Below are positions 1 through 8,367 of a stretch of 64,000 bases of DNA, one piece after another (positions within the stretch are counted from its first letter, which is position 1; each line of letters starts with the position of its first letter). A model generated the notes under the pieces. The model worked only from the letters and a program-made list of their open reading frames with translations. It was not told the origin of the DNA and ran no database searches. The position numbers and the translations under genes were made by a program. Source of the stretch: Marixanthomonas spongiae (GTDB lineage Bacteria; Bacteroidota; Bacteroidia; Flavobacteriales; Flavobacteriaceae); contig NZ_QEHR01000004.1 of the NCBI RefSeq assembly GCF_003095375.1, positions 186,001 through 250,000 of the forward strand, in the 5' to 3' direction.

Positions 1-1378
1 TCGGGATTTTGGTACCGTCTTTCGAGGTATAAAAAACTTGTTCGCTGGTATAATCTTCCGGATTGAAGTCTATTTCAGGTTTGCGGAACAATTCTGAAGT
101 ACCTTCTTCAATATCATATTTATAGATGCTTCCTGGCGTTACATAATTGGTAAAGTTGTAAAACAGTTCTTTTTCGTCTTTTTTAGCGCCAAAGCCGCCG
201 GCGCTTCCTACGCCTGGCAGTTCTATTTCACGTACTTTATTTCCGTCGTAATCATATTGATATACTTTTGAAACGGCATCGACCATATAATTGGTAAAAA
301 TATAACCACCCCCTGTTGATGGGTTCAGCACGTTTTCGGTCTCTGGGATAAAGTCTTCCCAGTTTTCAGGTGTTGGATTTGCGGCATCGACCGTCACAAT
401 TTTTTTATTGGGCGCGTTGAGGTTGGTAACCAAATAGAGTTTGGTGCCGTCGTTGTCCAATAAATAGGTGTCGCTATCGGTATGGTCTAAAATCGTGACC
501 AATTCGCTGTCCGGCTTGGTCAAGTCTTTTAAGAAAAGCTTGTTGCCAGAAGTGGAAACACTGGCGAGTATAGTAAGATAGCGATTGTCTTCTGAAACGT
601 TTCCACGAACGTATCTATGTTTTTCTGCTTCGGTACCACCAAAAACCAATTTATCTTCTTTTTGAGAGGTTCCCAACTTGTGATAATATAATTTATGTTG
701 GTCGGTTTTTGCCGAAAGCTCGCTTCCTTTTGGTTTATCATAACTGGAATAGTAAAAACCGTCATTTCCATTCCAAGACAGTCCGCTGAATTTTACATCA
801 ATAATGGTATCCTCTACTATTTCCTTTTTCTCGGTATTCATGACGAGCACTTTTCGCCAATCGCTTCCACCTTCCGAAATACTGTACGCAGCGGTTTTCC
901 CATCTTCAGAAAAGCTTAGGTTGTCCAAAGAGATGGTACCATCGTCTTTAAAAGTGTTGGGATCCAAAAACACTTCAGCAGTATCGGGGTCTTCCCCGGT
1001 TTTGTAGCGATAGACCACGTATTGATTTTGCAGGCCATCGTTTTTATAGAAATACGTATAATCGCCCTCTTTGAAAGGGGCGCTTACTTTTTCGTAATTC
1101 CAAAGGGTCGATAGTCGTTCTTTTAGAGCATCGCGGTATGGAATATTGTCTAAATATCCGTAGGTGGTTTTGTTTTCACGCTGCACCCAATCGGCCGTTT
1201 CCTCGCTGCGGTCGTCTTCCAACCAGCGGTACGGGTCTTTTACTTCGGTGCCAAAATAGGTGTCAACGGTATCTACTTTTTTAGTTTCGGGATACGTCAA
1301 CGCAGTAGTTTCTTTAGATTCTTCTTTGCAAGCCACAATGGTAAGCCCAACAACAATGGGAATTATAAGTTTTTTCAT
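1..1378 (-). CDS. Prolyl oligopeptidase (S9A family) lipoprotein, C-terminus outside the window
   Basis: This open frame starts with ATG at 1378 and is still open at base 1, so only the N-terminal ~459 residues are visible. The start MKKLIIPIVVGLTIVAC is a lipoprotein signal peptide with a lipobox (TIVAC), so the protein should be exported and lipid-anchored. It continues with YPETKK and DPYRWLEDD, the N-terminal signature of S9A prolyl endopeptidases. The rest of the visible part fits the beta-propeller that gates the active site (repeats such as VFLDPN and LSWNGND). The catalytic Ser-Asp-His domain would lie beyond the left edge and cannot be checked. By family knowledge the enzyme cleaves short peptides after proline. 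It is transcribed away from DoxX with its own upstream gap of ~130 bp. Confidence 0.9.
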   Translation of the reverse strand, partial: MKKLIIPIVVGLTIVACKEESKETTALTYPETKKVDTVDTYFGTEVKDPYRWLEDDRSEETADWVQRENKTTYGYLDNIPYRDALKERLSTLWNYEKVSAPFKEGDYTYFYKNDGLQNQYVVYRYKTGEDPDTAEVFLDPNTFKDDGTISLDNLSFSEDGKTAAYSISEGGSDWRKVLVMNTEKKEIVEDTIIDVKFSGLSWNGNDGFYYSSYDKPKGSELSAKTDQHKLYYHKLGTSQKEDKLVFGGTEAEKHRYVRGNVSEDNRYLTILASVSTSGNKLFLKDLTKPDSELVTILDHTDSDTYLLDNDGTKLYLVTNLNAPNKKIVTVDAANPTPENWEDFIPETENVLNPSTGGGYIFTNYMVDAVSKVYQYDYDGNKVREIELPGVGSAGGFGAKKDEKELFYNFTNYVTPGSIYKYDIEEGTSELFRKPEIDFNPEDYTSEQVFYTSKDGTKIP

Positions 1379-1509
1379 AATAAAATATTTAGTCCTTATT
1401 CCACTTTTCCATTTTGCAAAGTGAGCATGTAGGACAAGTAATCGGTAAATGTAATAAAAACCGAAATTATAAACTATTTTAGTTTAGGCAGACTTGCTTT
1501 AACGGACGA

Positions 1510-1887
1510 TCAATATTGAAACAACGGTCTATAGACCTTCCAATACTTATAGATTAAAATACCGTTGATTACCGAAATAACGATGGCATTTGCAATGGCC
1601 GGGAGGTCTAAAAACAAATGGAACAACAATATGTTCAAACTTATGGGAGCCAATAACAACAAGGCAAAGGGCACCCATTTTTTGATCAATAAGAGCAGAC
1701 CGATAAAAACTTCAAAAGCTCCAAGAACGGGCAGCACGTATCCAGTGGCTTTTAAAGATTGCATGAAATCTGCCGCATGTGCGGGCAATTGAGGAATGGG
1801 CATAAAACCGATAAATTTATTAAGGCCAAAAACGAGCAGACCCAGCGCAAGGATGATGCGCAGGATGGTAGTAAAAGTTGAGTTCAT
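1510..1887 (-). CDS. DoxX-family small membrane protein
   Basis: This 125-residue integral membrane protein has four hydrophobic segments, around residues 7-25, 50-68, 72-92 and 98-112. The first segment contains the ILALGLLVFGLNKF stretch typical of DoxX/DoxD-like proteins (GxxFxxxGxxKF pattern). Family members are four-helix membrane proteins; some associate with oxidoreductases or thiol stress responses, but the biochemical role of most is unknown. It follows asd on the same strand, but a terminator-like hairpin at 1936-1967 separates them, so it probably has its own promoter. The ATG start at 1887 is the first in frame. The family is confident; the function is not. Confidence 0.8.
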   Translation of the reverse strand: MNSTFTTILRIILALGLLVFGLNKFIGFMPIPQLPAHAADFMQSLKATGYVLPVLGAFEVFIGLLLLIKKWVPFALLLLAPISLNILLFHLFLDLPAIANAIVISVINGILIYKYWKVYRPLFQY

Positions 1888-1930
1888 AAGGTTGGTTGTT
1901 TAGTGTTTTCTTTTTAAATATACTGAAAAA

Positions 1931-1967
1931 TAAAAAACCCCGTCACCAAATTATTGATTACGAGGTT
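1931..1967 (-). terminator. Rho-independent terminator downstream of asd
   Basis: Arms aaccccgt (1936-1943) and acgaggtt (1960-1967) pair with one G-U. On the minus strand the hairpin is followed by a T-run at 1931-1937. It lies directly after the asd stop and before the DoxX gene. Confidence 0.7.
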
Positions 1968-1988
1968 AAGAGACGTTCTTTAGAAAAT

Positions 1989-2978
1989 CTATACTAATTT
2001 GTTCTCTACTAAATATTCAGCAATTTGTATGGCGTTGGTTGCGGCCCCTTTTCTTAAATTATCACTCACAATCCACATGTTCAAGGTGTTGGGCTGGGTT
2101 TCGTCGCGCCTTATCCTGCCTACAAAAACCTCATCCTTATCGTGCGCATACACTGGCATAGGATAGGTGTTGGTATCTGGATTGTCTTGTACAGTAATAC
2201 CTGGCGTGTTGTGGAGTTCTTTTCGAATATCGGTCAAGTCAAAATCATTTTCAAATTCCACATTGACCGATTCGCTGTGTCCACCGGCCGTAGGGATACG
2301 CACCGCAGTGGCCGTTACCGAAAAACTGCGGTCATTCAATATTTTTTGGGGCTCGCGTGCTAGTTTCATTTCTTCTTTGGTATACCCATTTGCTTCAAAA
2401 ACATCACAATGGGGCAAGGCATTTTTATGAATGGGGTACGGATAGGCCATTTCGCCTTTTACACCGGTCATTTCATTTTCCATTTGCCGTACCGCTTTTA
2501 CGCCGGTTCCTGAAACTGATTGATAGGTAGAAATAACGACACGCTTCATGGTATATTTTTTATGAAGCGGCGCCAACGCCATCACCAATTGAATGGTTGA
2601 GCAATTAGGGTTAGCGATGATTTTATCTTCTTTGGTAAGCTCATTGGCATTAATTTCTGGAACAATCAATTTTTTATCAGGGTCCATTCGCCAAGCGGAA
2701 GAATTGTCGATGACGGTAATGCCCGCTTCTGCAAATTTTGGCGCCCAATCCAACGATGTGCTTCCCCCAGCCGAAAATATGGCGAGTTGCGGCTTGGCTT
2801 TTAATGCATCGTGCAAAGAAACTATTTTATACTTTTTATCCTTAAAAGAAATTTCTTTTCCCACAGATCGTTCCGATGCTACGGGCAAGAGTTTGCTAAT
2901 AGGGAAGTTACGTTCTTCGAGTATTTTTAAAAGCACGGTGCCTACCATTCCCGTGGCACCTACAACGGCTATTGTCAT
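1989..2978 (-). CDS. asd: Aspartate-semialdehyde dehydrogenase
   Basis: The gene encodes a 329-residue cytoplasmic enzyme that reduces beta-aspartyl phosphate to aspartate semialdehyde with NADPH. This is the branch-point step to lysine/diaminopimelate, threonine and methionine. The Rossmann motif GATGMVG is at residues 7-13, the catalytic cysteine is C126 in NPNCS, and the active-site histidine is H234 in the GGHSESV motif. Length and motif order match bacterial Asd. The start at 2978 is ATG; a -7 box (TAnnTTTG on the minus strand) at 3003-2996 puts transcription start only ~10 nt upstream, giving a very short leader. A terminator follows at 1931-1967, so the gene appears monocistronic. Confidence 0.97.
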   Translation of the reverse strand: MTIAVVGATGMVGTVLLKILEERNFPISKLLPVASERSVGKEISFKDKKYKIVSLHDALKAKPQLAIFSAGGSTSLDWAPKFAEAGITVIDNSSAWRMDPDKKLIVPEINANELTKEDKIIANPNCSTIQLVMALAPLHKKYTMKRVVISTYQSVSGTGVKAVRQMENEMTGVKGEMAYPYPIHKNALPHCDVFEANGYTKEEMKLAREPQKILNDRSFSVTATAVRIPTAGGHSESVNVEFENDFDLTDIRKELHNTPGITVQDNPDTNTYPMPVYAHDKDEVFVGRIRRDETQPNTLNMWIVSDNLRKGAATNAIQIAEYLVENKLV

Positions 2979-2995
2979 GGTTTACAAATTTGAAG

Positions 2996-3003
2996 CAAAA
3001 ATA
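2996..3003 (-). promoter_or_regulatory. -7 element of the asd promoter
   Basis: The minus strand reads TATTTTTG, matching the Bacteroidota sigma consensus TAnnTTTG, 18 bp upstream of the asd ATG. I see no TTTG at the -33 position, so only half of the consensus is present. Confidence 0.5.
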
Positions 3004-3035
3004 CATGCTAAAGATTTATTTTTCTGAAATATATC

Positions 3036-3071
3036 AAAAAAAGACCCTCCTTCGCTGAAGCTATGGAGGGT
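3036..3071 (-). terminator. Terminator downstream of mscL
   Basis: A GC-rich hairpin has arms accctcc (3044-3050) and ggagggt (3065-3071). On the minus strand it is followed by seven T (A-run at 3036-3042). Just upstream sits a short triple repeat of an 8-mer (gcagtgta-like, 3083-3107), which looks like simple sequence. Confidence 0.75.
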
Positions 3072-3134
3072 TTAATGAATATTAGCAGTGTAGCAGTGTA
3101 GCGGTGTCCCTGAAATTTTCAGGAACCGAAAAAT

Positions 3135-3551
3135 CTATTTATTCTGTTTTTTCAATTCGTCACGAATTTCGGCCAACAGTTCTTCTTGTGTAGGGCCTTT
3201 AGGTTCGGCAGGCGCTTCTTCTTTTGGCTTTTTGGTTTTGTTGTAGGCTTTAACAATTAAAAACAATACAAAACCTACAATAATCAAGTTGATAATGGCA
3301 TTGATCCATTTTCCATACATTACAGCGTTTTCGGGTTTAACCACTTCGCCGTCGGCACCTACCACTGCTTCATCGAGCACGAATTTCATATCGGCAAAGT
3401 CCAGTCCGCCAGCAAAGTGCCCCACGATTGGCATCATAATATCGGTAGTAAATCCTTTGACTACCAAGCTAATGGCACCGGCTAAAATAACGGCAACGGC
3501 TAAGTCTATCACGTTGCCCGTCATAATAAATTTCTTGAATTCTTTTAACAT
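3135..3551 (-). CDS. mscL: Large-conductance mechanosensitive channel
   Basis: This 138-residue MscL opens a wide pore in the inner membrane under tension and releases solutes on hypo-osmotic shock. The start MLKEFKKFIMTGNVIDLAVAVILAG is the conserved N-terminal amphipathic helix plus TM1 with its hydrophobic constriction. TM2 is near residues 85-105 (INLIIVGFVLFLIV), and the C-terminal charged helix ends in EEIRDELKKQ-type sequence. An upstream in-frame TTG at 3575 would add eight residues, but the family starts at MLKEF, so I use the ATG at 3551. A strong terminator follows. The periplasmic loop is slightly long, as is common in this phylum. Confidence 0.95.
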   Translation of the reverse strand: MLKEFKKFIMTGNVIDLAVAVILAGAISLVVKGFTTDIMMPIVGHFAGGLDFADMKFVLDEAVVGADGEVVKPENAVMYGKWINAIINLIIVGFVLFLIVKAYNKTKKPKEEAPAEPKGPTQEELLAEIRDELKKQNK

Positions 3552-3620
3552 GTTGATTGGTTTTAGGGTTAACAACAGGCAATTTATATAAAAAACCCAT
3601 TTAACGGCAGCAACTGATAT

Positions 3621-4730
3621 TTATTTTCGACAAACAACCCGTTTTACACGTTGCGAGACCCCTGTGATGAGTTCGTAGGGGATGGTGGCGATTACTTGCG
3701 AAAGCTCATCGGCCGAGGGGTTTTCGCCAAAAACGATTACTTCATCGCCTTCTTCGCAATCAATATCGGTAACATCGATCATGATCATGTCCATGCACAC
3801 ATTCCCAATGATAGGCGCTTTTTTGCCGTGCACGGTCACCCAGCCCCTTTTGTTGCCAAAAATACGTTTAATACCATCGGCGTGACCAACTGGCAAAGTT
3901 GCTGTCTGCGTGGTTTTGGTGGCTTTAAACGCACGGTTGTACCCTACGGTTTCGCCCTCATTTACGGTGTGGATTTGTGAAATGACTGTTTTTAACGTAG
4001 CCACCGGTTTTAAGTGTTTGTTTTCTTCTGGGTCGTTGCCAAAGCCGTAGAGGCCAATTCCCGTCCGCACCATATCGTATTGTGCTTCAGGATAGTTTAA
4101 AACTCCTGATGTGTTCAACATATGGCGTAATGGTTTATAACCAATGTTGTCAATAATTTTTTCTGAAATTTTTTCAAACTGTGCAATTTGGGATTCAGTA
4201 AACACCTTTTCCGAAGCATCTTCACTCGCCGCTAAATGACTGAACATTGATTTAATTTTTACGCTTTTCGTATTAGAAACTTTTTCAGAAATAAAATCAA
4301 GATCGTCTGCAAGAAACCCTAATCTATTGAGCCCCGTGTTGAATTTTAAATGCACGGGATACTTAGATAACCCTTCTTTTTCGGCAAAGGCAATAAACGC
4401 TGTTAGCATAGCACGGGAATATATGGCAGGCTCTAAGCAATGGTCCACGATTTGCTTAAACGTAGCCGGGAGCGGATGCAACACCAAACAAGGGGTTTCA
4501 ATGTCCGCTTTACGAAGTGCAACCCCTTCGTTGGGATATGCAACGGCAAAATAGGAAACGCCCAAGGCAACCAATTCCTTGGCAATCGCCGCCGAATCGC
4601 TTCCGTACCCAAAAGCCTTTACCACGCCCATAACGCGCGTGCTTTTCTCTATTTTTGAAGTGAGGTACCGATAGTTTTGCGCCAAGGCGTTTAAATCGAT
4701 CTCTAACACTGTTTCGGTTGCTTTATGCAT
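3621..4730 (-). CDS. alr: Alanine racemase
   Basis: This 369-residue PLP enzyme interconverts L- and D-alanine for peptidoglycan. The PLP-binding lysine is K38 in VVKAFGYG, and the second catalytic base is the tyrosine of TVGYNRAF. The C-terminal beta-domain carries the conserved GNVCMDMIMIDVT block. Length matches Alr. The ATG start at 4730 lies three bases downstream of the tdk stop (4734) on the same strand, so tdk and alr are very likely co-transcribed and possibly translationally coupled. The mscL gene follows 69 bp downstream of the upstream end of that unit's 3' side. Confidence 0.96.
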   Translation of the reverse strand: MHKATETVLEIDLNALAQNYRYLTSKIEKSTRVMGVVKAFGYGSDSAAIAKELVALGVSYFAVAYPNEGVALRKADIETPCLVLHPLPATFKQIVDHCLEPAIYSRAMLTAFIAFAEKEGLSKYPVHLKFNTGLNRLGFLADDLDFISEKVSNTKSVKIKSMFSHLAASEDASEKVFTESQIAQFEKISEKIIDNIGYKPLRHMLNTSGVLNYPEAQYDMVRTGIGLYGFGNDPEENKHLKPVATLKTVISQIHTVNEGETVGYNRAFKATKTTQTATLPVGHADGIKRIFGNKRGWVTVHGKKAPIIGNVCMDMIMIDVTDIDCEEGDEVIVFGENPSADELSQVIATIPYELITGVSQRVKRVVCRK

Positions 4731-4733
4731 AAA

Positions 4734-5372
4734 CTATGCTTGCTTTTTGGGCGGCAATTGCTGAGGTTCTTTTACGTTCATTTTCTTGACCTTATCCCGT
4801 AATACCGCTTTGTAGTAAGCGGCACGGCTCAAGGGCTCGTATTCTTCGGTTTCGCCAAGCAAGACCAAGTCATCGCTTTTTGCTTTCCTGAAACTATAAT
4901 GCGCCAAGTTTCCGGTACGGGTGCATACGGCATGTACTTTGGTCACATACTCTGCAGTGGCCATTAAATTGGGCATAGGACCAAACGGATTGCCTTTAAA
5001 ATCCATATCGAGCCCGGCAACGATGACACGAATACCACGGTTTGCCAAATCGTTACAGACTTGCACAATCTCGTCATCGAAAAACTGGGCTTCGTCAATA
5101 CCAATTACATCGCAATTATCGGCAAGCATCGGGATGTTTGCTGCAGCCGGTACCGGAGTGGAGCGTATTTCGTTGCTGTCGTGCGAAACCACCTTTTCCT
5201 CCTCGTAACGAACATCGATGGCAGGCTTGAAAATCTCTACCCGTTGCCGCGCAAATTTGGCACGTTTCAGCCGGCGGATAAGTTCTTCTGTCTTTCCTGA
5301 AAACATTGAGCCACAAATAACTTCAATCCAGCCAAATTGTTCTTTTTGATTAACGGTATTTTCAAGAAACAT
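4734..5372 (-). CDS. tdk: Thymidine kinase
   Basis: This 212-residue type II thymidine kinase phosphorylates thymidine with ATP in pyrimidine salvage. The P-loop GSMFSGKT is at residues 21-28, and the Walker B/catalytic segment GIDEAQFF is at 91-98 with E94 as likely general base. The lasso region follows (VHAVCTRTG). One usual zinc-site cysteine pair is incomplete: a CTRTG motif is seen, but the second pair is not obvious, as in some Bacteroidota Tdk. It is the first gene of a two-gene unit with alr (3-bp gap). The intergenic region on its 5' side is shared with a divergent plus-strand gene. Confidence 0.95.
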   Translation of the reverse strand: MFLENTVNQKEQFGWIEVICGSMFSGKTEELIRRLKRAKFARQRVEIFKPAIDVRYEEEKVVSHDSNEIRSTPVPAAANIPMLADNCDVIGIDEAQFFDDEIVQVCNDLANRGIRVIVAGLDMDFKGNPFGPMPNLMATAEYVTKVHAVCTRTGNLAHYSFRKAKSDDLVLLGETEEYEPLSRAAYYKAVLRDKVKKMNVKEPQQLPPKKQA

Positions 5373-5473
5373 ACTTCAATTTTAGAATAAAACGCAAATC
5401 CTTGACGTTTACATATAGGATGCGTAAATTTAACAAAACAAAATACAGTAAAAACACATCATTTTAAAAAGTT

Positions 5474-6253
5474 ATGAAGAAGCAGCTTAGAAAGCAGGTA
5501 CGGGCGTTGATCGAGAAACTTTCAGAAGAAGAAAAACAATTCAATACCACCGCTATAAAAAACATAGTGGGCAACTTATATGAAAAATTGGCTGTTTTGG
5601 AGTATATGGAGCATCAAATTGATTCAGATACGGCTGAAACGGCTTTCGATTCTAAAACGTTTAGGGAACAAAACTGGTTTAAAGAGCCCGAGCCTGTTCC
5701 GCAACCCGAACATGAAGAAGACCTTGTAGAACCGTTAATGGAAAAAATAAAGGATATTGTGGCACAGATGCCAAAAGAAGCCGATAGGGTGGACCAGTTG
5801 CTGGAAGATATCCTTCCGAAGAAAAACCTTCAAAAAAACGACAAAAATGAGTTGGAAGATTTTGCCGAACAATACCAGCAAATGCCAACCTTTGAACGTA
5901 AAACTGTTGGCGATCGGCAAAATACCGAGACAGAAAACCACACTTCTAAAAATGGTACGTCCAAGGTTGCCGAACTGGCCAACAGAAAGGAACCCAAGAA
6001 AAAATCGGTCAACGAAGCGGTGAATACAGGCTTGCAAATTGGCCTTAACGACCGTTTGGCTTTTATAAAACATTTGTTTGATGGCAACGCCAACGATTAT
6101 ACCCGGGTACTGTCGCAAATAAATACAATGAAATCGTACGATGAAGCCGAAAGTTTCATAAAAGGAAAAATAAAGCCCGATTACAACTACTGGCTCAACA
6201 AAGATGAATACGCCGATCGCTTTATGGCCGTGATAGAGAAAAATTTTAAGTAA
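5474..6253 (+). CDS. Conserved flavobacterial protein of unknown function, upstream of rsmI
   Basis: I do not recognise a named domain in this 259-residue soluble protein. It has no signal peptide. Residues 1-55 are predicted-helical and charged, residues ~75-165 are acidic and low in complexity (many E, K, P, Q; probably disordered), and residues ~185-259 form a more ordered C-terminal region. That last part contains NDRLAFIKHLFDG, YDEAESFIKG and a final DRFMAVIEKNF, and looks like the functional part. It sits 18 bp upstream of rsmI on the same strand, so the two are probably co-transcribed, which hints at a ribosome-related or housekeeping role. That is inference only. Confidence 0.75.
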   Translation: MKKQLRKQVRALIEKLSEEEKQFNTTAIKNIVGNLYEKLAVLEYMEHQIDSDTAETAFDSKTFREQNWFKEPEPVPQPEHEEDLVEPLMEKIKDIVAQMPKEADRVDQLLEDILPKKNLQKNDKNELEDFAEQYQQMPTFERKTVGDRQNTETENHTSKNGTSKVAELANRKEPKKKSVNEAVNTGLQIGLNDRLAFIKHLFDGNANDYTRVLSQINTMKSYDEAESFIKGKIKPDYNYWLNKDEYADRFMAVIEKNFK

Positions 6254-6271
6254 GCCCTTTTTCAATTGTAT

Positions 6272-6943
6272 ATGGGAAAACTCTATCTCGTTCCAACGCC
6301 TATTGGCAATTTAAAGGATATTACCTTTCGTGCCGTTGAAGTATTGAAGGAAGCCGATCTTATTCTAGCCGAAGATACCCGAACCAGCGGAAAGTTGCTT
6401 AAACATTACGGTATTACCACTCCCATGCATTCGCACCATATGCACAACGAACATAAAACGGTGGAAGGAATTGTAAACAGGATTGAAAACGGCGAAACCA
6501 TTGCCTTAATCAGTGATGCCGGAACTCCAGCAATTAGTGATCCTGGTTTCTTGTTAACGCGTGCCTGTGTAGCAGCGGGGCTTGAGGTGGATTGCCTTCC
6601 TGGTGCCACAGCTTTTGTTCCGGCTTTGGTGAACAGCGGATTGCCCAATGATAAATTTGTATTTGAAGGCTTTCTGCCCGTTAAAAAAGGCCGACAAACC
6701 CGTTTAACTTTTTTAGCTGAAGAGACCAGGACGATGATTTTCTATGAATCGCCACATAAATTGGTTAAAACACTTACTAATTTTTCTGAATATTTTGGTG
6801 CCGAGCGAAAAGTTTCGGTATCCCGTGAAATCACAAAACTGCACGAAGAGACTGTTCGTGGTACGGTGGAAGAGGTCTCGATACACTTTGAAAATAAGCC
6901 ACCCAAAGGTGAAATCGTGATTGTGGTGTCTGGAAAAAAATAA
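6272..6943 (+). CDS. rsmI: 16S rRNA (cytidine1402-2'-O)-methyltransferase
   Basis: This 223-residue SAM-dependent enzyme 2'-O-methylates C1402 in the ribosomal decoding centre. The tetrapyrrole-methylase fold signature is clear: VPTPIGNLKDIT at residues 7-18, AEDTRTS at ~38-44, SDAGTPAISDPG at ~87-98, and the PGATAFVPAL block. An upstream in-frame TTG at 6266 adds two residues, but the ATG at 6272 gives the canonical MGKLYLVPTP start, so I prefer it. The Bacteroidota form lacks the longer C-terminal domain of E. coli RsmI, consistent with the length here. It is second in a unit with the preceding hypothetical gene. Confidence 0.95.
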   Translation: MGKLYLVPTPIGNLKDITFRAVEVLKEADLILAEDTRTSGKLLKHYGITTPMHSHHMHNEHKTVEGIVNRIENGETIALISDAGTPAISDPGFLLTRACVAAGLEVDCLPGATAFVPALVNSGLPNDKFVFEGFLPVKKGRQTRLTFLAEETRTMIFYESPHKLVKTLTNFSEYFGAERKVSVSREITKLHEETVRGTVEEVSIHFENKPPKGEIVIVVSGKK

Positions 6944-7014
6944 ATATACCCACAATTGCTTTTAATCGTTAACAAAAAATGGAAAATATGCTCTTTCATG
7001 TATACAATTTTTTG

Positions 7015-7022
7015 TAAATTTG
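7015..7022 (+). promoter_or_regulatory. -7 element for the AAA ATPase gene
   Basis: TAAATTTG matches TAnnTTTG and lies 23 bp before the GTG start at 7045. An in-frame stop at 7015-7017 rules out any longer protein, so this box also fits the start choice. No -33 TTTG is visible. Confidence 0.45.
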
Positions 7023-7044
7023 CTTTTTATTAAAAGCAAATATT

Positions 7045-8241
7045 GTGGATGAGTTATTGGAAATACACGAATCGTTAATTCATGCCCTAAAAAACGATAA
7101 ACGCAGATATCTACTCGAAAAAATAGATTGGTCCAATAGATTGATCGCTATTAAGGGTGCAAGAGGATCTGGAAAAACAACTCTTTTGCTCCAAAGGATA
7201 AAGTACTGCTTGCCTGAGGATAACACGGCACTCTATACTTCGCTCGACAACCTATATTTTTTGGAAAACAATGTAGTAAGCCTGGCCAAGGAGTTTACGT
7301 TGCAAGGAGGAACCCATTTATTTTTAGATGAAGTGCATGTGTACCCCAATTGGTCCAGGGAACTGAAATTGATTTATGACCAATTTCCCAACCTACATGT
7401 TGTTTTTACCTCTTCTTCTATGCTACAGATAGATAAGGGAGCAGCGGATTTGAGTAGGAGAGCGGTGCGGTATTTTTTAAAAGAGCTCTCCTTCCGCGAA
7501 TTTGTTTATCTCAAAAAAGGTTTTGAACTGCCAGTTTTAACGTTAGACGAGTTAATAAACAACCACACCGAAATAGCTAGAAACGTAAAGGACCGATTGC
7601 AATCGCCTATGGTCTATTTTAAGGAATACTTGAAAATAGGGGCATATCCTTATTTTTTGGAAAACCCTAATCTGTACCAGCAAAAATTGCTGACGGTCAT
7701 AGACTTAATTCTGGAAACCGACTTAAACGTCATTGAAAACATAGGATATACTGATAGCCGAAAAATAAAAAAATTATTGATTGCCATCTCGCAGACCGTA
7801 CCCTTTGTTCCCAACGTCTCCAAATTGAGCGAGCGCCTTGGCATATCGCGGAATTTTTTGGTGAATTCCATAAAAATCTTAAACCGGGCAGAACTGTTAC
7901 AAGAACTTTTTAGTCCCACAAAAGGAATAGGTGCCTTGACAAAACCCGAAAAACTGTATTTGAATAATACGAATTTAGTTTATGTGCTGTCCAAAAACCA
8001 ACCTTCGGAAGGCACACTAAGGGAGACTTTTTTCGCGAACCAGATGAAGCATCTATATGAAACGCACCTTCCAAAGAAAGGGGATTTTTTGATTGAAGGA
8101 AAGTACACTTTTGAAGTGGGCGGAAAGGGGAAAAAAAACGATCAGATTAAAGGTGTGCCCAATGCCTTCGTGGTAAGCGATAATATGGAAATTGGCAGTT
8201 TAAACGTTATCCCACTGCATCTATTTGGGTTGTTGTATTAG
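7045..8241 (+). CDS. AAA-family ATPase with C-terminal nuclease-like domain (AAA_14 / DUF4143 type)
   Basis: This 398-residue cytoplasmic ATPase has a Walker A GARGSGKTT at residues 38-46, a Walker B HLFLDEVH at 91-98 and a sensor-like VVFTSSS at ~119-125. A winged-helix-like region (FVPNVSKLSERLGISRN, ~253-270) follows. The C-terminal part (~320-398) resembles the DUF4143 domain, with an E-V-G-G-K-G-K-K stretch placed where a PD-(D/E)XK core lysine is often found. Family members are common, mobile and poorly understood; roles in defence or in toxin-like modules have been proposed. Translation must start at GTG 7045, because a stop is in frame at 7015 and no ATG intervenes. The gene stands alone between rsmI and a bidirectional terminator. 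Confidence 0.85.
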   Translation: MDELLEIHESLIHALKNDKRRYLLEKIDWSNRLIAIKGARGSGKTTLLLQRIKYCLPEDNTALYTSLDNLYFLENNVVSLAKEFTLQGGTHLFLDEVHVYPNWSRELKLIYDQFPNLHVVFTSSSMLQIDKGAADLSRRAVRYFLKELSFREFVYLKKGFELPVLTLDELINNHTEIARNVKDRLQSPMVYFKEYLKIGAYPYFLENPNLYQQKLLTVIDLILETDLNVIENIGYTDSRKIKKLLIAISQTVPFVPNVSKLSERLGISRNFLVNSIKILNRAELLQELFSPTKGIGALTKPEKLYLNNTNLVYVLSKNQPSEGTLRETFFANQMKHLYETHLPKKGDFLIEGKYTFEVGGKGKKNDQIKGVPNAFVVSDNMEIGSLNVIPLHLFGLLY

Positions 8242-8307
8242 GTTGCAATCATTACCCATTGCCCATTTTACACAGCTTCTACTTTTACACACCGTAACGG
8301 AAAGTTT

Positions 8308-8341
8308 AAAAAATCAAGAAAAGAAAAGTTCTTGATTTTTT
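8308..8341. terminator. Bidirectional terminator between the ATPase and AhpD-like genes
   Basis: Perfect 13-bp arms aaaaaatcaagaa (8308-8320) and ttcttgatttttt (8329-8341) flank an 8-nt loop, with A and T runs on both sides. It serves the two convergent genes. Confidence 0.8.
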
Positions 8342-8367
8342 TAAATAATCAGCATAGCTCCAGATAA

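Noticed and set aside
3083-3107. Triple 8-mer repeat near the mscL terminator
   Set aside because: Too short and simple to be a feature; likely slippage sequence.
3552-3575. Eight-residue N-terminal extension of mscL from TTG
   Set aside because: The family begins at MLKEF, which is the ATG at 3551.
5735-6265. Long minus-strand frame opposite the conserved hypothetical gene
   Set aside because: It overlaps two supported plus-strand genes and shows no domain.
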